From: Lysobacterales bacterium
GTDB lineage: Bacteria; Pseudomonadota; Gammaproteobacteria; Xanthomonadales; Xanthomonadaceae
Length of the DNA: 64,000 bases
Assembly (NCBI GenBank): GCA_015655355.1
Contig: JAATFG010000065.1
Location: 1 to 64,000 of the forward strand
Direction: 5' to 3'
This document shows positions 1 through 9,561 of the stretch, in pieces. The position numbers and the translations under genes are program-made. The notes below the pieces were generated by a model. That model saw nothing but the letters and a program-made list of their open reading frames with translations. It ran no database searches and was not told the DNA's origin. Position 1 is the stretch's first letter; every line of letters begins with the position of its first letter.

Positions 1-221
1 CGCGCGCACGCAAGATCGAGCGCTTCTTCAGCCAGCCGTTCCACGTGGCCGAAGTATTCACCGGTTCGCCGGGCAAGTACGTGTCGCTGAAGGAAACCAT
101 CCGCGGCTTCAAGGGCATCGTCGACGGCGACTACGACCACCTGCCGGAGCAGGCGTTCTACATGGTCGGCACCATCGACGAAGCGGTCGAGAAAGCCAAG
201 AAGCTCGCCGAAAAGGCGTAA
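1..221 (+). CDS. atpD: ATP synthase F1 subunit beta, C-terminal end (partial)
   Basis: This is the last 72 residues of the catalytic beta subunit of F1Fo ATP synthase; the gene starts before the window. The reading frame runs from base 3 to the TAA at 219-221. The visible stretch [19 protein letters not shown], followed by GKYVSLKET and a lysine-rich C-terminus, is the family's conserved end. It lies 12 bases upstream of atpC, the normal end of the atp operon. Confidence 0.96.
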   Translation, partial: RARKIERFFSQPFHVAEVFTGSPGKYVSLKETIRGFKGIVDGDYDHLPEQAFYMVGTIDEAVEKAKKLAEKA

Positions 222-233
222 GGCAAAGCCATC

Positions 234-656
234 ATGTCCACCATCCGTTGCGACATCGTCAGCGCCGAAGCCGAGATCTTCCACGGCGAAGCCACGCTCG
301 TGGTCGCCACCGGCGAACTCGGCGAACTCGGCGTCACGCCCAAGCACGCGCCGCTGATCACGCGCCTGAAGCCGGGCAAGGTCGTGGTCACGCAGGCCAA
401 TGGCGAAACGCTCGACTTCGCCATCAGCGGCGGCATCCTCGAAGTGCAGCCGCAGGTCGTCACCGTGCTCGCCGACGTCGCGATCCGCGCATCGGACATC
501 GACGAAGCCTCGGCCCGTGCGGCCAAGGAAGAAGCCGAGCGCGCACTGGCCGGCAAGGACCCGCAGATGAGCGCCGAACAGGCGCAGCAGCAACTGGCGA
601 TGACGCTGGCCCAGCTCGATGCGCTGGAGCGTTTGCGCAAGAACCTCAAGCACTGA
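234..656 (+). CDS. atpC: ATP synthase F1 subunit epsilon
   Basis: A 140-residue epsilon subunit, the normal length, which forms part of the central stalk and inhibits the F1 motor in its extended state. The N-terminal beta-sandwich is visible ([20 protein letters not shown], then [19 protein letters not shown]). A C-terminal helical hairpin rich in Ala, Glu and Gln follows from about residue 85. It is the last gene of the atp operon and is followed by a strong intrinsic terminator. Confidence 0.97.
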   Translation: MSTIRCDIVSAEAEIFHGEATLVVATGELGELGVTPKHAPLITRLKPGKVVVTQANGETLDFAISGGILEVQPQVVTVLADVAIRASDIDEASARAAKEEAERALAGKDPQMSAEQAQQQLAMTLAQLDALERLRKNLKH

Positions 657-676
657 GCCTCGCGTCACCGTTCGAC

Positions 677-703
677 AAAAAGCCGGCGAAAGCCGGCTTT
701 TTT
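677..703 (+). terminator. Intrinsic terminator after atpC, shared with the opposing gtrA-like gene
   Basis: An A-run, an AAGCCGGC/GCCGGCTT stem closed by a GAAA tetraloop, and a run of six T. The A-run in front lets it work on both strands, so it can end the atp operon (+) and the GtrA-like gene (-), whose stop codon is at 708. Confidence 0.9.
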
Positions 704-707
704 CATG

Positions 708-1118
708 TCAGCGATACACGAAATGGCGCGAGCCGAGGAAGCCCAGCACCGCGCAGAAGCCTTCGACGATGGGCTTGGCCAGCCATGCGTATTGCAGGTT
801 GAGGTGGTGTTCGACCGCGACCATCAGCGTCGTGCTCAGCGCCGTGAGCAGCAGCCACATGGCGACGAATTTCAGCAGCGCCTTGCCGTGCAGTTGCGGC
901 TGGCCGTCGCGGGCGAAGGTGTAGCGGCCGTTGAGCCAGAAGCCGAGGCAGGCGCCGCAAGTGCGGCTGCACAGGTTGCTCGGCGCGACCAGCAGGCCGA
1001 GATGGGTGAGTGCGACGAACACCGACCAGTCGAGCACGAACTGCGCGCCGCCGGCCAGCAGGTACAAGGGCGCTTGCCGGCGCAGGCTCACGGGTTGTCG
1101 GCGGTGTGGCGCATGCAC
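708..1118 (-). CDS. GtrA-like family integral membrane protein
   Basis: A 136-residue protein with four predicted membrane helices, the size and pattern of the GtrA/DPMS family. These proteins are linked to movement of polyprenyl-phosphate sugars across the inner membrane during surface polysaccharide modification. Visible family traits are a glycine-rich first helix (LYLLAGGAQFVLDW), GFWLNGRYTF in the middle and the C-terminal GFLGSRHFVYR. The start used is GTG; an in-frame GTG nine codons later is also possible. No glycosyltransferase partner is adjacent, so its substrate is unknown. Confidence 0.82.
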   Translation of the reverse strand: MHAPHRRQPVSLRRQAPLYLLAGGAQFVLDWSVFVALTHLGLLVAPSNLCSRTCGACLGFWLNGRYTFARDGQPQLHGKALLKFVAMWLLLTALSTTLMVAVEHHLNLQYAWLAKPIVEGFCAVLGFLGSRHFVYR

Positions 1119-1177
1119 GCGATTCTAGCGGAGCGCTGGCATAGAATCCGCGCAACGCCTCGCATCCGGAAATCGCC

Positions 1178-2545
1178 ATGATCCAGCCCCTGCACGTCGT
1201 CATCCTTGCCGCCGGCGAAGGCAAGCGGATGAAATCCGCAGTGCCGAAGGTGCTGCAGAAGATCGCCGGCGTGCCGATGCTCGGCCACGTCGTCGCCGCG
1301 GCGCGCGAATTGCATCCGGCCGGCATCCACGTCGTCTACGGCCACGGCGGCGAGCAGGTGCGCGCCGCGTTCGCGAATGACGCCGACCTGCAATGGGCCG
1401 AGCAGCGCGAGCGCCTCGGCACCGGCCACGCGGTGCGGCAGGTCGCGCCGCAACTGCCCGACGCCGTGCAGGTGCTGGTGCTGTACGGCGACGTGCCGCT
1501 GATCCGCGCCGGGACGCTGCACCGCCTGCTCGCAAGCGAGGGCAAGCTGAAAGTGCTGGTCGCCGAGCTGGACAACCCGGGCGGCTATGGCCGCGTCGTG
1601 CGCGACGAAGCCGGCAAGGTCGCCGCGATCGTCGAGCACAAGGATGCGACGGAAGAACAGCGCCGCCTCCGCAGCGTCAACACCGGCATCATCGCCGCCG
1701 ATGGCGCATCGTTGAAGCAATGGCTGGCGCATCTGTCCAACGACAACGCGCAGGGCGAGTATTACCTGACCGACGTGTTCGCATCCGCGGCCAGGGAATT
1801 TTCTCCGGCGGAAATCGTCGTCGTCGAGGATGCGCAGGAAGTCGAAGGCGCGAACGACGCATGGCAGCTCGCCCAGCTCGAACGCGCGTACCAGAAACGC
1901 AAGGCGCGCGAATTGTGCCTCGCCGGCGCGCGTCTCGCCGACCCGGCGCGCATCGACGTGCGCGGCACGGTGAAGGCCGGGCGCGATGTCGAGATCGACG
2001 TCGACGTGATCTTCGAGGGCGAGGTCGAACTCGGCGACAACGTGAAGATCGGCCCGTTCGTGCGCATCAAGGACGCCAGGCTCGGCGCGAACACGCAGGT
2101 GTTCGCCCATTGCGACATCGAAGGCGTGGTCGATGCCGGCAACGCGCGCATCGGCCCGTACACGCGCATCCGTCCCGGTACCGAGCTGTTCGGCGACGTG
2201 CATCTCGGCAATTTCGTCGAGACCAAGAAATCGAAGATCGGCCTCGGCAGCAAGGCCAACCATCTTGCGTACCTCGGCGACGGCCTGGTCGGCAGCGGGG
2301 TCAACATCGGCGCCGGCACCATCTTCTGCAACTACGACGGCGTCAACAAATCGACCACGACGATTGGTGATGGCGCCTTCATCGGCAGCAATTCCGCGCT
2401 CGTGGCTCCAGTCATCATCGGCGCGAATGCGACCATTGGCGCCGGCTCGACCATCGGCAAGAGTGCGCCAGCGGACAAGCTGACCCTCGCGCGCGCCAGG
2501 CAGGTCACCATCGACAACTGGCAACGGCCGACGAAAAAGTCCTGA
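1178..2545 (+). CDS. glmU: Bifunctional UDP-GlcNAc pyrophosphorylase / glucosamine-1-phosphate acetyltransferase
   Basis: A 455-residue full-length GlmU. It acetylates glucosamine-1-phosphate and couples it to UTP, giving UDP-GlcNAc for peptidoglycan and LPS. The N-terminal uridylyltransferase domain carries the [11 protein letters not shown] nucleotide-binding loop. The C-terminal half is a left-handed beta-helix of hexapeptide repeats ([26 protein letters not shown]) with the acetyl-CoA site region [16 protein letters not shown] hexamer at 1142-1147 could be its -10 element. It is followed by glmS, the previous enzyme of the pathway. Confidence 0.97.
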   Translation: MIQPLHVVILAAGEGKRMKSAVPKVLQKIAGVPMLGHVVAAARELHPAGIHVVYGHGGEQVRAAFANDADLQWAEQRERLGTGHAVRQVAPQLPDAVQVLVLYGDVPLIRAGTLHRLLASEGKLKVLVAELDNPGGYGRVVRDEAGKVAAIVEHKDATEEQRRLRSVNTGIIAADGASLKQWLAHLSNDNAQGEYYLTDVFASAAREFSPAEIVVVEDAQEVEGANDAWQLAQLERAYQKRKARELCLAGARLADPARIDVRGTVKAGRDVEIDVDVIFEGEVELGDNVKIGPFVRIKDARLGANTQVFAHCDIEGVVDAGNARIGPYTRIRPGTELFGDVHLGNFVETKKSKIGLGSKANHLAYLGDGLVGSGVNIGAGTIFCNYDGVNKSTTTIGDGAFIGSNSALVAPVIIGANATIGAGSTIGKSAPADKLTLARARQVTIDNWQRPTKKS

Positions 2546-2566
2546 CCCTGCCAGGATGACGTCTCG

Positions 2567-2590
2567 GGATGACAGGATAGAATGTCATCC
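2567..2590. repeat. Perfect 8-bp inverted repeat upstream of glmS
   Basis: GGATGACA at 2567-2574 and TGTCATCC at 2583-2590 are perfect inverted copies separated by 8 bases. The spacer contains a TAGAAT hexamer (2578-2583) that could be the glmS -10 element. It may be an operator or an mRNA hairpin; neither is proven by sequence alone. Confidence 0.5.
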
Positions 2591-2592
2591 TA

Positions 2593-2611
2593 CTTGTCCT
2601 GTCTTGTCCTG
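2593..2611 (+). repeat. Tandem 9-bp repeat overlapping the glmS leader
   Basis: CTTGTCCTG occurs at 2593-2601 and again at 2603-2611, a 10-base period or about one helical turn. The second copy abuts the GAGG ribosome binding site (2611-2614) of glmS. The motif also resembles the inverse of CAGGAT elements just upstream, so this short gap is unusually repetitive. Confidence 0.5.
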
Positions 2612-2621
2612 AGGTCGCGTC

Positions 2622-4466
2622 ATGTGCGGAATCGTCGGCGCCATTGCCCATCGTGATGTCGTCCCGGTCCTGATCGAAGGGCTGAAACGGCTCGAATACC
2701 GCGGCTACGACAGCGCCGGCCTCGCGGTCGTCAATGACGGCGAAGGCGGCAGGCACGACGTGCGCCGCGTGCGCCGCACCGGCCGCGTCGCGGAAATGGC
2801 GGCGGCGGCGGAGCAGGAAAACTTCCACGCCACGCTCGGCATCGGCCACACCCGTTGGGCCACGCACGGCGGCGTCACCGAAGCCAACGCGCACCCGCAC
2901 GTCAGCCACGGCGTCGCGCTGGTCCACAACGGCATCATCGAGAACCACGAGGAACAGCGCGAAAAACTGCGCGCGCTCGGCTACGTGTTCGAGTCGCAGA
3001 CCGACACCGAAGTCATCGCCCACCTGATGCATTACCACCTGCTGAAACACGACGACGACCTGCTGCGCGCGCTGCAGCTCGTGGTCAAGGAACTGACCGG
3101 CGCGTATGCGCTGGCGGTGGTCAGCCGCGAAGAGCCGGAGCGCCTGGTCGCCGCGCGCATGGGCTGCCCGTTGCTGGTCGGTTTGGGCGAAGGCGAGAAC
3201 TTCGTCGCTTCCGACGTCTCCGCGATCGTGCAGGCCACGCGCAAGGTGCTGTTCCTCGAAGAAGGCGACGTCGCCGAAGTCTCGCGCGGCGGCGTGCGCG
3301 TGTTCGACCGCAGCGATGCGCAGGTGCAGCGTGAAATCCACGAATCCAGCGTGTCGCTGTCCTCGCTCGAACTCGGCCCGTACCGCCACTTCATGCAGAA
3401 GGAAATCCACGAGCAGCCGCGCGCGCTCGGCGACACCATCGAGGCGACGATCGACGGCGGTTTCGTGCCCGAATTGTTCGGTGCGAAAGCGGCGGATGTC
3501 CTCAGGCACGTCGAGGGCGTGCAGATTCTCGCCTGCGGCACCAGCTACTACGCCGGCCTCACCGCGCGCTACTGGATCGAGCAGATCGCGAACCTGCCGT
3601 GCAGCGTCGAGATCGCCAGCGAATACCGCTACCGCGCCGCCTACGCGAACCCGAAACATTTGATCGTGACGATTTCCCAATCCGGCGAAACCCTGGACAC
3701 GATGGAAGCGCTGAAATACGCCAAGTCGCTCGGCCATGCGCACACGCTGTCGATCTGCAACGTGCCGGAGAGCGCGATTCCGCGCGCATCCGAACTGGTC
3801 TGCTACACGCGCGCCGGTGCAGAGATCGGCGTCGCTTCGACCAAGGCGTTCACCACCCAGCTTGCGGCGTTGTTCCAGTTGGCGGTGGTGCTCGGCAAAT
3901 TGCGCGGGCGCGTTGATCTGGAAGAAGAAGCCGGTTACCTCGAACAACTGCGCCAGTTGCCCGGCAGCGTGCAGCACGCGCTGAACCTCGAACCGCAGAT
4001 CGTCGCGTGGGCGGAACAGTTCGCGGGCAAGCAGAATGCGCTGTTCCTCGGCCGCGGCCTGCACTACCCGATCGCGCTGGAAGGCGCGTTGAAGCGGAAG
4101 GAGAGTTCCTACATCCACGCCGAAGCGTATCCGGCCGGCGAGTTGAAGCACGGCCCGCTCGCGCTGGTCGATGCGGCGATGCCGGTGGTGGTGATCGCGC
4201 CGAACGACGCGCTGCTGGAGAAAGTCAAATCCAACATGCAGGAAGTGCGCGCGCGCGGCGGCGAGCTGTTCGTGTTCGCCGACGAAGGCAGCGGCTTCGG
4301 CGAGAGCGAAGGCGTGCACGTGATCCGCACCCCGCGCAACGTCGGCATCCTCTCGCCAGTGGTGCACACGATTCCGGTGCAGTTGCTCGCGTACCACACC
4401 GCGCTGGCGCGCGGCACCGACGTGGACAAGCCGCGCAACCTGGCCAAGAGCGTGACCGTCGAATGA
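2622..4466 (+). CDS. glmS: Glutamine--fructose-6-phosphate aminotransferase (isomerizing)
   Basis: A 614-residue GlmS, which makes glucosamine-6-phosphate from fructose-6-phosphate and glutamine, the first step of the hexosamine pathway. Met is followed by the nucleophilic Cys2 (MCGIVGAI), typical of N-terminal-nucleophile glutaminases. GHTRWATHG and [10 protein letters not shown] belong to the glutaminase domain. Two SIS sugar-isomerase domains follow, with ACGTSYYAG and [13 protein letters not shown], and the C-terminus ends [13 protein letters not shown] as in the family. It has its own 76-base gap from glmU, with repeats that suggest separate control. Confidence 0.97.
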   Translation: MCGIVGAIAHRDVVPVLIEGLKRLEYRGYDSAGLAVVNDGEGGRHDVRRVRRTGRVAEMAAAAEQENFHATLGIGHTRWATHGGVTEANAHPHVSHGVALVHNGIIENHEEQREKLRALGYVFESQTDTEVIAHLMHYHLLKHDDDLLRALQLVVKELTGAYALAVVSREEPERLVAARMGCPLLVGLGEGENFVASDVSAIVQATRKVLFLEEGDVAEVSRGGVRVFDRSDAQVQREIHESSVSLSSLELGPYRHFMQKEIHEQPRALGDTIEATIDGGFVPELFGAKAADVLRHVEGVQILACGTSYYAGLTARYWIEQIANLPCSVEIASEYRYRAAYANPKHLIVTISQSGETLDTMEALKYAKSLGHAHTLSICNVPESAIPRASELVCYTRAGAEIGVASTKAFTTQLAALFQLAVVLGKLRGRVDLEEEAGYLEQLRQLPGSVQHALNLEPQIVAWAEQFAGKQNALFLGRGLHYPIALEGALKRKESSYIHAEAYPAGELKHGPLALVDAAMPVVVIAPNDALLEKVKSNMQEVRARGGELFVFADEGSGFGESEGVHVIRTPRNVGILSPVVHTIPVQLLAYHTALARGTDVDKPRNLAKSVTVE

Positions 4467-4503
4467 GTGACGGCCACTAAGAGCCCGACAGCAAGCAGGA
4501 TTG

Positions 4504-4521
4504 GCTCAATGTACAATGAGC
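4504..4521. promoter_or_regulatory. 18-bp near-perfect palindrome upstream of the FecI-type sigma gene
   Basis: GCTCAATGTACAATGAGC is palindromic except at one symmetric base pair. It lies about 75 bases before the sigma-factor start, in the only intergenic gap ahead of the heme locus, and it includes a TACAAT hexamer. This is a candidate operator for a dimeric repressor. It is not a clear match to the 19-bp Fur consensus. Confidence 0.45.
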
Positions 4522-4595
4522 GAACCAGCGAGCCTTCCGCCAGCCGATGACACTCGCCTGCGCGTGGAGCAAGGCCGCTACCGAGGTCGATTTCC

Positions 4596-5096
4596 GTGAC
4601 CCGCCCATCCTCTCGTTTGATCGACAGTTTCCTGAGCCTCTACGAGGAGCTGTCCCGCCACTTGCGCCGCCGAACTGGCAGCGTTGCGCGTGCCGAAGAT
4701 GCGCTTCAGGACACCTACTTGCGTCTGCTGGAAACCGAATCCCGCGGGGAAGAAATCCGCGACGAACGCGCTTTCATCTACCGGGTGGCCGGCAACTTGG
4801 CCATCGATGCGGTGCGCAAGGAGCAGCGAGCCACGGGGAATGGCGAAGCGGACGAATCCATGCCCGATCCCGCGCCCGGGCCGGAACAGCACACGCTGGC
4901 CCAGGCACGCCTGCGCCAGCTTGACCAGGCGTTGCGGGAGTTGCCGCCGAATGCCCGCCTGGCGCTGTTGCTGTTCCGGGTCGATGGCCTGTCGCATGCC
5001 CAGATCGCGGCTCGGCTTTCCGTCTCGGAAAGCATGGTGGCCAAATACCTGGCTCGCGCGTTGCGCCATTGCCGCGATCGCCTTGCGGCACCCTGA
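4596..5096 (+). CDS. FecI-family ECF RNA polymerase sigma factor
   Basis: A 166-residue extracytoplasmic-function sigma factor, starting at GTG with GAGG about nine bases upstream. Sigma region 2 spans about residues 8-75 (AEDALQDTYLRLLE, VAGNLAIDAVRKEQ). Region 4 spans about 110-160, with the helix-turn-helix LSHAQIAARLSVSESMVAKY. In the Fec paradigm it is released when a loaded TonB receptor signals through FecR, and then transcribes the receptor operon. Here FecR and an STN-domain receptor follow directly, so it most likely controls the heme uptake genes downstream. Confidence 0.93.
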   Translation: MTRPSSRLIDSFLSLYEELSRHLRRRTGSVARAEDALQDTYLRLLETESRGEEIRDERAFIYRVAGNLAIDAVRKEQRATGNGEADESMPDPAPGPEQHTLAQARLRQLDQALRELPPNARLALLLFRVDGLSHAQIAARLSVSESMVAKYLARALRHCRDRLAAP

Positions 5097-5224
5097 CCTC
5101 GGGCCGCCTCCCGAAAGCAGGGCACTGCAATTCTTCCCTTCGCCAATCGTCTTACCTGTAGAAGAGGCTATCTTTTCGCCACCGATCCTTTCATCTCCCT
5201 CACGCAGCCCACAGCCACGTCGCA

Positions 5225-6193
5225 ATGTTCGATCGGTTTCGAGCCCGCAACAACGTATTGAGCGACGAGGCCATCGAATGGATCGTCCGCATGGATGGCA
5301 ACCCCGATGCCAAGGTGCGCACGGCTTACGAGGCGTGGTGTCGCCGTTCGCCCGCGCATGCCGAGGCCGTTCGCCATGCGCGTGCCCTGCTGGAGGACGT
5401 CGGTGATACGCAAGTGGCCGCGGAGCACCGGCAGTGGGTGAGGGCGCTGACACCGTCGCGGCGGCGGCGCATTAGTCGACGTGCGTTGTTGATTGGCGGC
5501 GCATCCGCTGCCGGCGTCGCCGGGCTGGCGACGTTGACCGGCAGTGGCGTGTTGTTCGGGCCGCCAGCAGGCTTGCTGGCCGATCATTCCACTCGCATCG
5601 GCCAGCGCCGGCAGGTGGTTCTGCCGGATGGCTCCCGTGCCTGGCTCAACACGGCCAGCGCCTTGTCCGTGACGTTCTCGGAAGCGGTGCGGCAAGTGTC
5701 GGTGCTGGCGGGCGAGGTGTTGTTCGAGATTGTTCCCGATCCGCTGCGCCCGTTCGTGGCCCAGTCCAGTGATGGCGCAACGCATTCGGTTTCAGGTCGC
5801 TATGTCTTGCGCAAGGAGGATCGCCACAGCACCGTCACGGTGCTTGCCGGTGTCGTCGGAGTGCGCAACGAGGAGGGCACCGCCCGCGTTGTCGACAACC
5901 AGCGCATTGCCTTCAGCCGCGACGTGCTGGGCGCCGTGGAGGCGGTTGATGCCGCAATGCAGGCTGCGTGGACGCGTGACAAGCTGATCTTCAACCGACA
6001 GCCATTGGCAGCGATTGCGACCGAACTGGAGCGCTATATCGCCAGTCGCGTGGTCGTGGTGGGCGATCACCTGCGGAACCTGCAACTGAGTGGTGTATTC
6101 GATCTGGACGATACCGACGCCCTACTGCGCAGCGTCGCGGAGCTGGCGAAGGCCGAAATCGTCCATTTGCCATTGCTGATCCTGATTCGCTGA
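5225..6193 (+). CDS. FecR-family transmembrane sigma regulator
   Basis: A 322-residue FecR-type protein. The cytoplasmic N-terminal domain (about 1-80) has the LSDEAIEWIVRMD and YEAWCRRSPAHAEAV motifs of anti-sigma FecR proteins. One membrane segment follows an Arg-rich stretch at about 86-108. The periplasmic FecR domain begins near residue 122 (GQRRQVVLPDGSRAWLNTAS). The C-terminal domain (about 250-322) normally contacts the receptor's STN domain. It sits 128 bases after the sigma gene and 129 before the receptor, forming a three-part cell-surface signalling set. Confidence 0.92.
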   Translation: MFDRFRARNNVLSDEAIEWIVRMDGNPDAKVRTAYEAWCRRSPAHAEAVRHARALLEDVGDTQVAAEHRQWVRALTPSRRRRISRRALLIGGASAAGVAGLATLTGSGVLFGPPAGLLADHSTRIGQRRQVVLPDGSRAWLNTASALSVTFSEAVRQVSVLAGEVLFEIVPDPLRPFVAQSSDGATHSVSGRYVLRKEDRHSTVTVLAGVVGVRNEEGTARVVDNQRIAFSRDVLGAVEAVDAAMQAAWTRDKLIFNRQPLAAIATELERYIASRVVVVGDHLRNLQLSGVFDLDDTDALLRSVAELAKAEIVHLPLLILIR

Positions 6194-6245
6194 CCACGCC
6201 GGCGCAATGCCGGTGCAATTTTGCCTTGGTCGGTACGTCTATAGG

Positions 6246-6264
6246 AATGAGAGCTATTCGCATT
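6246..6264. promoter_or_regulatory. Putative Fur box ahead of the heme receptor
   Basis: AATGAGAGCTATTCGCATT has AATGAGA facing AATGCGA, six of seven bases matching in inverted arms, and resembles gammaproteobacterial Fur sites (AATGATAAT..ATTCTCATT type). It ends 58 bases before the receptor start, a normal promoter position. A short CCCGC/GCGGG hairpin lies just downstream at 6277-6290. Confidence 0.5.
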
Positions 6265-6322
6265 TATGGCTCGGGTCCCGCCCATGCGGGTATCCATTCC
6301 ACCCGCCGAACTTTCGGAATTC

Positions 6323-9300
6323 ATGAAAACCACCCCCGCCCTCCGATCCTGCCTGCGCTCGCTGTTGGCAATCGGCATCACCATGGCCCTGTGTTCGACG
6401 CCGGCGCTGGCCCGGCAAGCGCCGGAGCAGACCGCCCAGGCCACCACCCGCGATTTCGACATCCCCGCACAACCGCTGGACAGCGCACTGACCCGGCTGG
6501 CCGATCAAGCCGGCGTGCGCATCCTGTTCGCATCGGATGAAGTCGCCAGTTTGCAGCCACAGGGCGTTACCGGGCGCTACACCACCGAACAGGCATTGAC
6601 GCAGTTGTTGTCAGGCACGGGCATGGCCTGGCATTGGCGAGAACCTGGAATCGTCGCCATCGAAAGGGCGGCAGCGGACCGGCAAGCGGCGAATGGTGTC
6701 GTCACCACCGGCACGCTCAACGTGAGTGGCGAGCGCGTGGCCGGGGCCGCGGGTGAGCAACGCGACATCCAGGGTCATGACGATGTGTACGACCTGGATC
6801 TGTCCACGTCCTACATCGGTCGCAAGGAAATCGAACGCTACAAAGGCACCACGCCTTCGGATCTGGTCAAAGGCGTGCCCGGCGTGTTCAGTGGCGACGC
6901 CCGCAACAGCGGCGCACTGGACATCAGCATCCGCGGCATACAAGGCCCGGGTCGCGTGCCGGTCGTCATTGACGGCACCGAGCAGGCCTTGACCGTCTGG
7001 CGCGGTTACAACGGCGCGACCAATCGCAACTATATCGATCCGTTCCTGATCGGCGGGATCCAGGTCATCAAGGGCCCGGCGCAGGTGCGCAACGTCAACA
7101 CCGGCATCGGTGGCGCGATGGTGGTCAACACGCTGGATGTGGACGACTTCCTCAAGCCCGGCGAGAAATTCGGTGGCGAGATCAAGGTCGAAGGCAGCAG
7201 CAATTCAGTTGATCCGCGCGTGCCGACCCTGCTCACCGGCGAGGATTACCGCGACGTTCCCGGGTTCGGGAGTAGCCCGAACATTCCCTATCTGGATCCG
7301 AGCCTGCGGATCACGCCGAAGACCGGCGGCGGTGGCTACAACGTGTTCAAGGGCGAGGACTACGCCTATCGCGCAGCGCTGGGCTATCGCCCGACCGACA
7401 ATCTCGATTTCCTGTTTGCTTATGCCTATCGCGAACGCGGCAATTATTACTCGGGCAAGCACGACGCCAGTTATTACCAACACGACCGAACGAATTATTC
7501 GGACGACTACATAAATTCGCTGGCCAACTACTTCTCGCCTGGCAGCGAGGTGCCGAATACCTCCAGCCAGATGGAGTCGTATCTGTTCAAGGCCAGTTGG
7601 CGCCCTGCCGATGATCAAGCCCTGCAGTTCGGCTACCGCAAAAGCCTGTCGCACTATGGCGAAATCATGCCTTCGCGAATTCTGGTCAGCAATATCACCG
7701 ACCAGGGCGATATCCAGTGGCCCTTGAGTCGCGTCGACACCCAAGCGTACAACCTGGAATACAAATGGCGGCCCGAGGACAGTCGCTGGATGGATTTCTA
7801 CGCCAACCTGTGGCGTACCGATACGGTCAGCGATACCTACACGGCTGGCGGTTTCCCGAATTACGCCGATCCGGCCTGGGAACTTGATTATCCGAATCAA
7901 TATCCTGATGCCAGCACACTCTTGCACAACACCGCGTTGGCCAATGCCACCGACATCCGCAATGGCGTCACCCTCAGCAACAAGTTCCATCTGGCCGACA
8001 GCCTGGACTTCACTGTGGGCGGCAACTTCCAGCACGAAAAGCTGAGCTCGGCCGACCCTTACTTCGGTACCAGCGACGGTTGGCGCATGTATCCCCGCGC
8101 AGGGCGTCGCGAGGAATGGAATGCCGATTTCAGTTTCGAATGGCGGCCACTTGACTTCCTGACCTTGAATGCCGGCGCCCGCTACTCGTCCTACTGGGCG
8201 TTCGACGACTTCCTGGCCGTCCATCAGGACGATTTCGGGGATCTCTCGGTCGTTACCTCATACCAGGTCACGTATGCCGAATCGGTCATGCCTACCCAGC
8301 AGGAGATCGATGCTGGCACGCAGGCGCTGCGCGATGCATATCAACCCTTCATCGATGATGCTCTTGCATCCGGACAGATCGACACCGCGAAGGCTGCCGA
8401 GGATGAATTTGCACAGCTGGTTGCACAATTGTCGCAACCCTATACCAAGGCAACCACGGTGCCGTGGGAGCCGGACAGCAACGGCCATTACAGCAAGGCG
8501 ACCAATGTCTGCCTCAATGGCGCGCTGAGCGATCACGATCTGGTGGGCTGCTCGACGAGCTCCGTTCGTACCGACATGGCCAACCCGGCCAGGAAACGCA
8601 AGGACCATGGCTGGGTGCCGTTCTTCACGGCCACGGTCAATTTCAGCGACTACAGCCGTGCCTATGTCCGTTATGGCGAAATGTTGCGTTACCCCAGCAT
8701 GTTCGAGAGCACCATCGGGTTTTCGTCGTCGCTCAATCCCTGGGACCTGAAGCCGGAGCATAGCTACAACTGGGAAGTCGCCTATGTCCACGACCTCAGC
8801 CATTTGCTGAGTCCGGGCAGCATCGCCGACGTCAAATTGGCGTGGTACCGGAACAAGACAGCCGACGTGATCGAGCGCGACAGCCACTTCTATTTCTACA
8901 ACATCGACAAACAGGTCATCAGCGGCCTGGACCTGCAAGGGCGCTACGACAATGGCCGCTTCTTCACCGATCTGGCATTCAATTACCAGATCAAGGATCA
9001 GGTCTGCGACCAAAGCACGGCGGCGATCAACACGGCGCTTTACTACAGAATGGATGGCAGTTCCTATGACTTTCCGAACTGCGTGAAGTACGGCTACGTC
9101 GGCGGTTATCTGCTGACCCAGGCCACGCCGGAATTGTCCACCACCTGGTCGCTGGGCGGGCGCTTCTTCGACAAGCGCCTGGAAGTCGGCGGACGTGTCG
9201 TCCACTACAAGCAATATTCCAATCCCGATCTGGAAGCCGTCCGCGATCATTCCATCACGAGCGGCGGAACCTTTCCATGGGGATTCAATATCCCGCTTTC

Positions 9301-9475
9301 GTGGGGGCAGACCACGGTCATCGATGCCTACGCCAGCTACAAGCTGCATGAAAACCTGAGTGCAGAACTGACGGTCACCAACCTGACCGATCAGTTCTAC
9401 GTGGACCCTGCGACGCGTTCCGCGATGGCCGCGCCTGGGCGCACGCTGAAGCTCAGTTTGACGGGGAGGTTCTGA
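6323..9475 (+). CDS. TonB-dependent heme/hemophore receptor with STN signalling domain
   Basis: A 1050-residue outer-membrane receptor counted from the ATG at 6323, chosen because a clear signal peptide follows (cleavage near ALA-RQ, residue 30); an upstream in-frame ATG at 6266 gives no sensible leader. Residues about 43-95 form the STN/secretin domain (FDIPAQPLDSALTRLADQAG) that talks to FecR. The plug is at about 150-290 (PGVFSGDARN, SIRGIQGPGRVPVVIDG) and a 22-strand barrel ends in an aromatic residue (TLKLSLTGRF). Its place before the hemophilin-like and Slam genes matches HphR-type receptors. The gene looks less GC-rich than its surroundings. Confidence 0.9.
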   Translation: MKTTPALRSCLRSLLAIGITMALCSTPALARQAPEQTAQATTRDFDIPAQPLDSALTRLADQAGVRILFASDEVASLQPQGVTGRYTTEQALTQLLSGTGMAWHWREPGIVAIERAAADRQAANGVVTTGTLNVSGERVAGAAGEQRDIQGHDDVYDLDLSTSYIGRKEIERYKGTTPSDLVKGVPGVFSGDARNSGALDISIRGIQGPGRVPVVIDGTEQALTVWRGYNGATNRNYIDPFLIGGIQVIKGPAQVRNVNTGIGGAMVVNTLDVDDFLKPGEKFGGEIKVEGSSNSVDPRVPTLLTGEDYRDVPGFGSSPNIPYLDPSLRITPKTGGGGYNVFKGEDYAYRAALGYRPTDNLDFLFAYAYRERGNYYSGKHDASYYQHDRTNYSDDYINSLANYFSPGSEVPNTSSQMESYLFKASWRPADDQALQFGYRKSLSHYGEIMPSRILVSNITDQGDIQWPLSRVDTQAYNLEYKWRPEDSRWMDFYANLWRTDTVSDTYTAGGFPNYADPAWELDYPNQYPDASTLLHNTALANATDIRNGVTLSNKFHLADSLDFTVGGNFQHEKLSSADPYFGTSDGWRMYPRAGRREEWNADFSFEWRPLDFLTLNAGARYSSYWAFDDFLAVHQDDFGDLSVVTSYQVTYAESVMPTQQEIDAGTQALRDAYQPFIDDALASGQIDTAKAAEDEFAQLVAQLSQPYTKATTVPWEPDSNGHYSKATNVCLNGALSDHDLVGCSTSSVRTDMANPARKRKDHGWVPFFTATVNFSDYSRAYVRYGEMLRYPSMFESTIGFSSSLNPWDLKPEHSYNWEVAYVHDLSHLLSPGSIADVKLAWYRNKTADVIERDSHFYFYNIDKQVISGLDLQGRYDNGRFFTDLAFNYQIKDQVCDQSTAAINTALYYRMDGSSYDFPNCVKYGYVGGYLLTQATPELSTTWSLGGRFFDKRLEVGGRVVHYKQYSNPDLEAVRDHSITSGGTFPWGFNIPLSWGQTTVIDAYASYKLHENLSAELTVTNLTDQFYVDPATRSAMAAPGRTLKLSLTGRF

Positions 9476-9561
9476 TCCCGTCGACAACGGACAAGGACGC
9501 AGCAAAGGTGCGGACAGGAGGTCTGCTGGTTTTGCATTTCAATCAACCAAGAGGTTACATC

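Noticed and set aside
6277-6290. CCCGC/GCGGG hairpin followed by TATCCA, like a degraded REP, before the receptor gene
   Set aside because: Arms are only 5 bp and the flank matches the cyd palindromes poorly; kept only as a note in the Fur-box entry.
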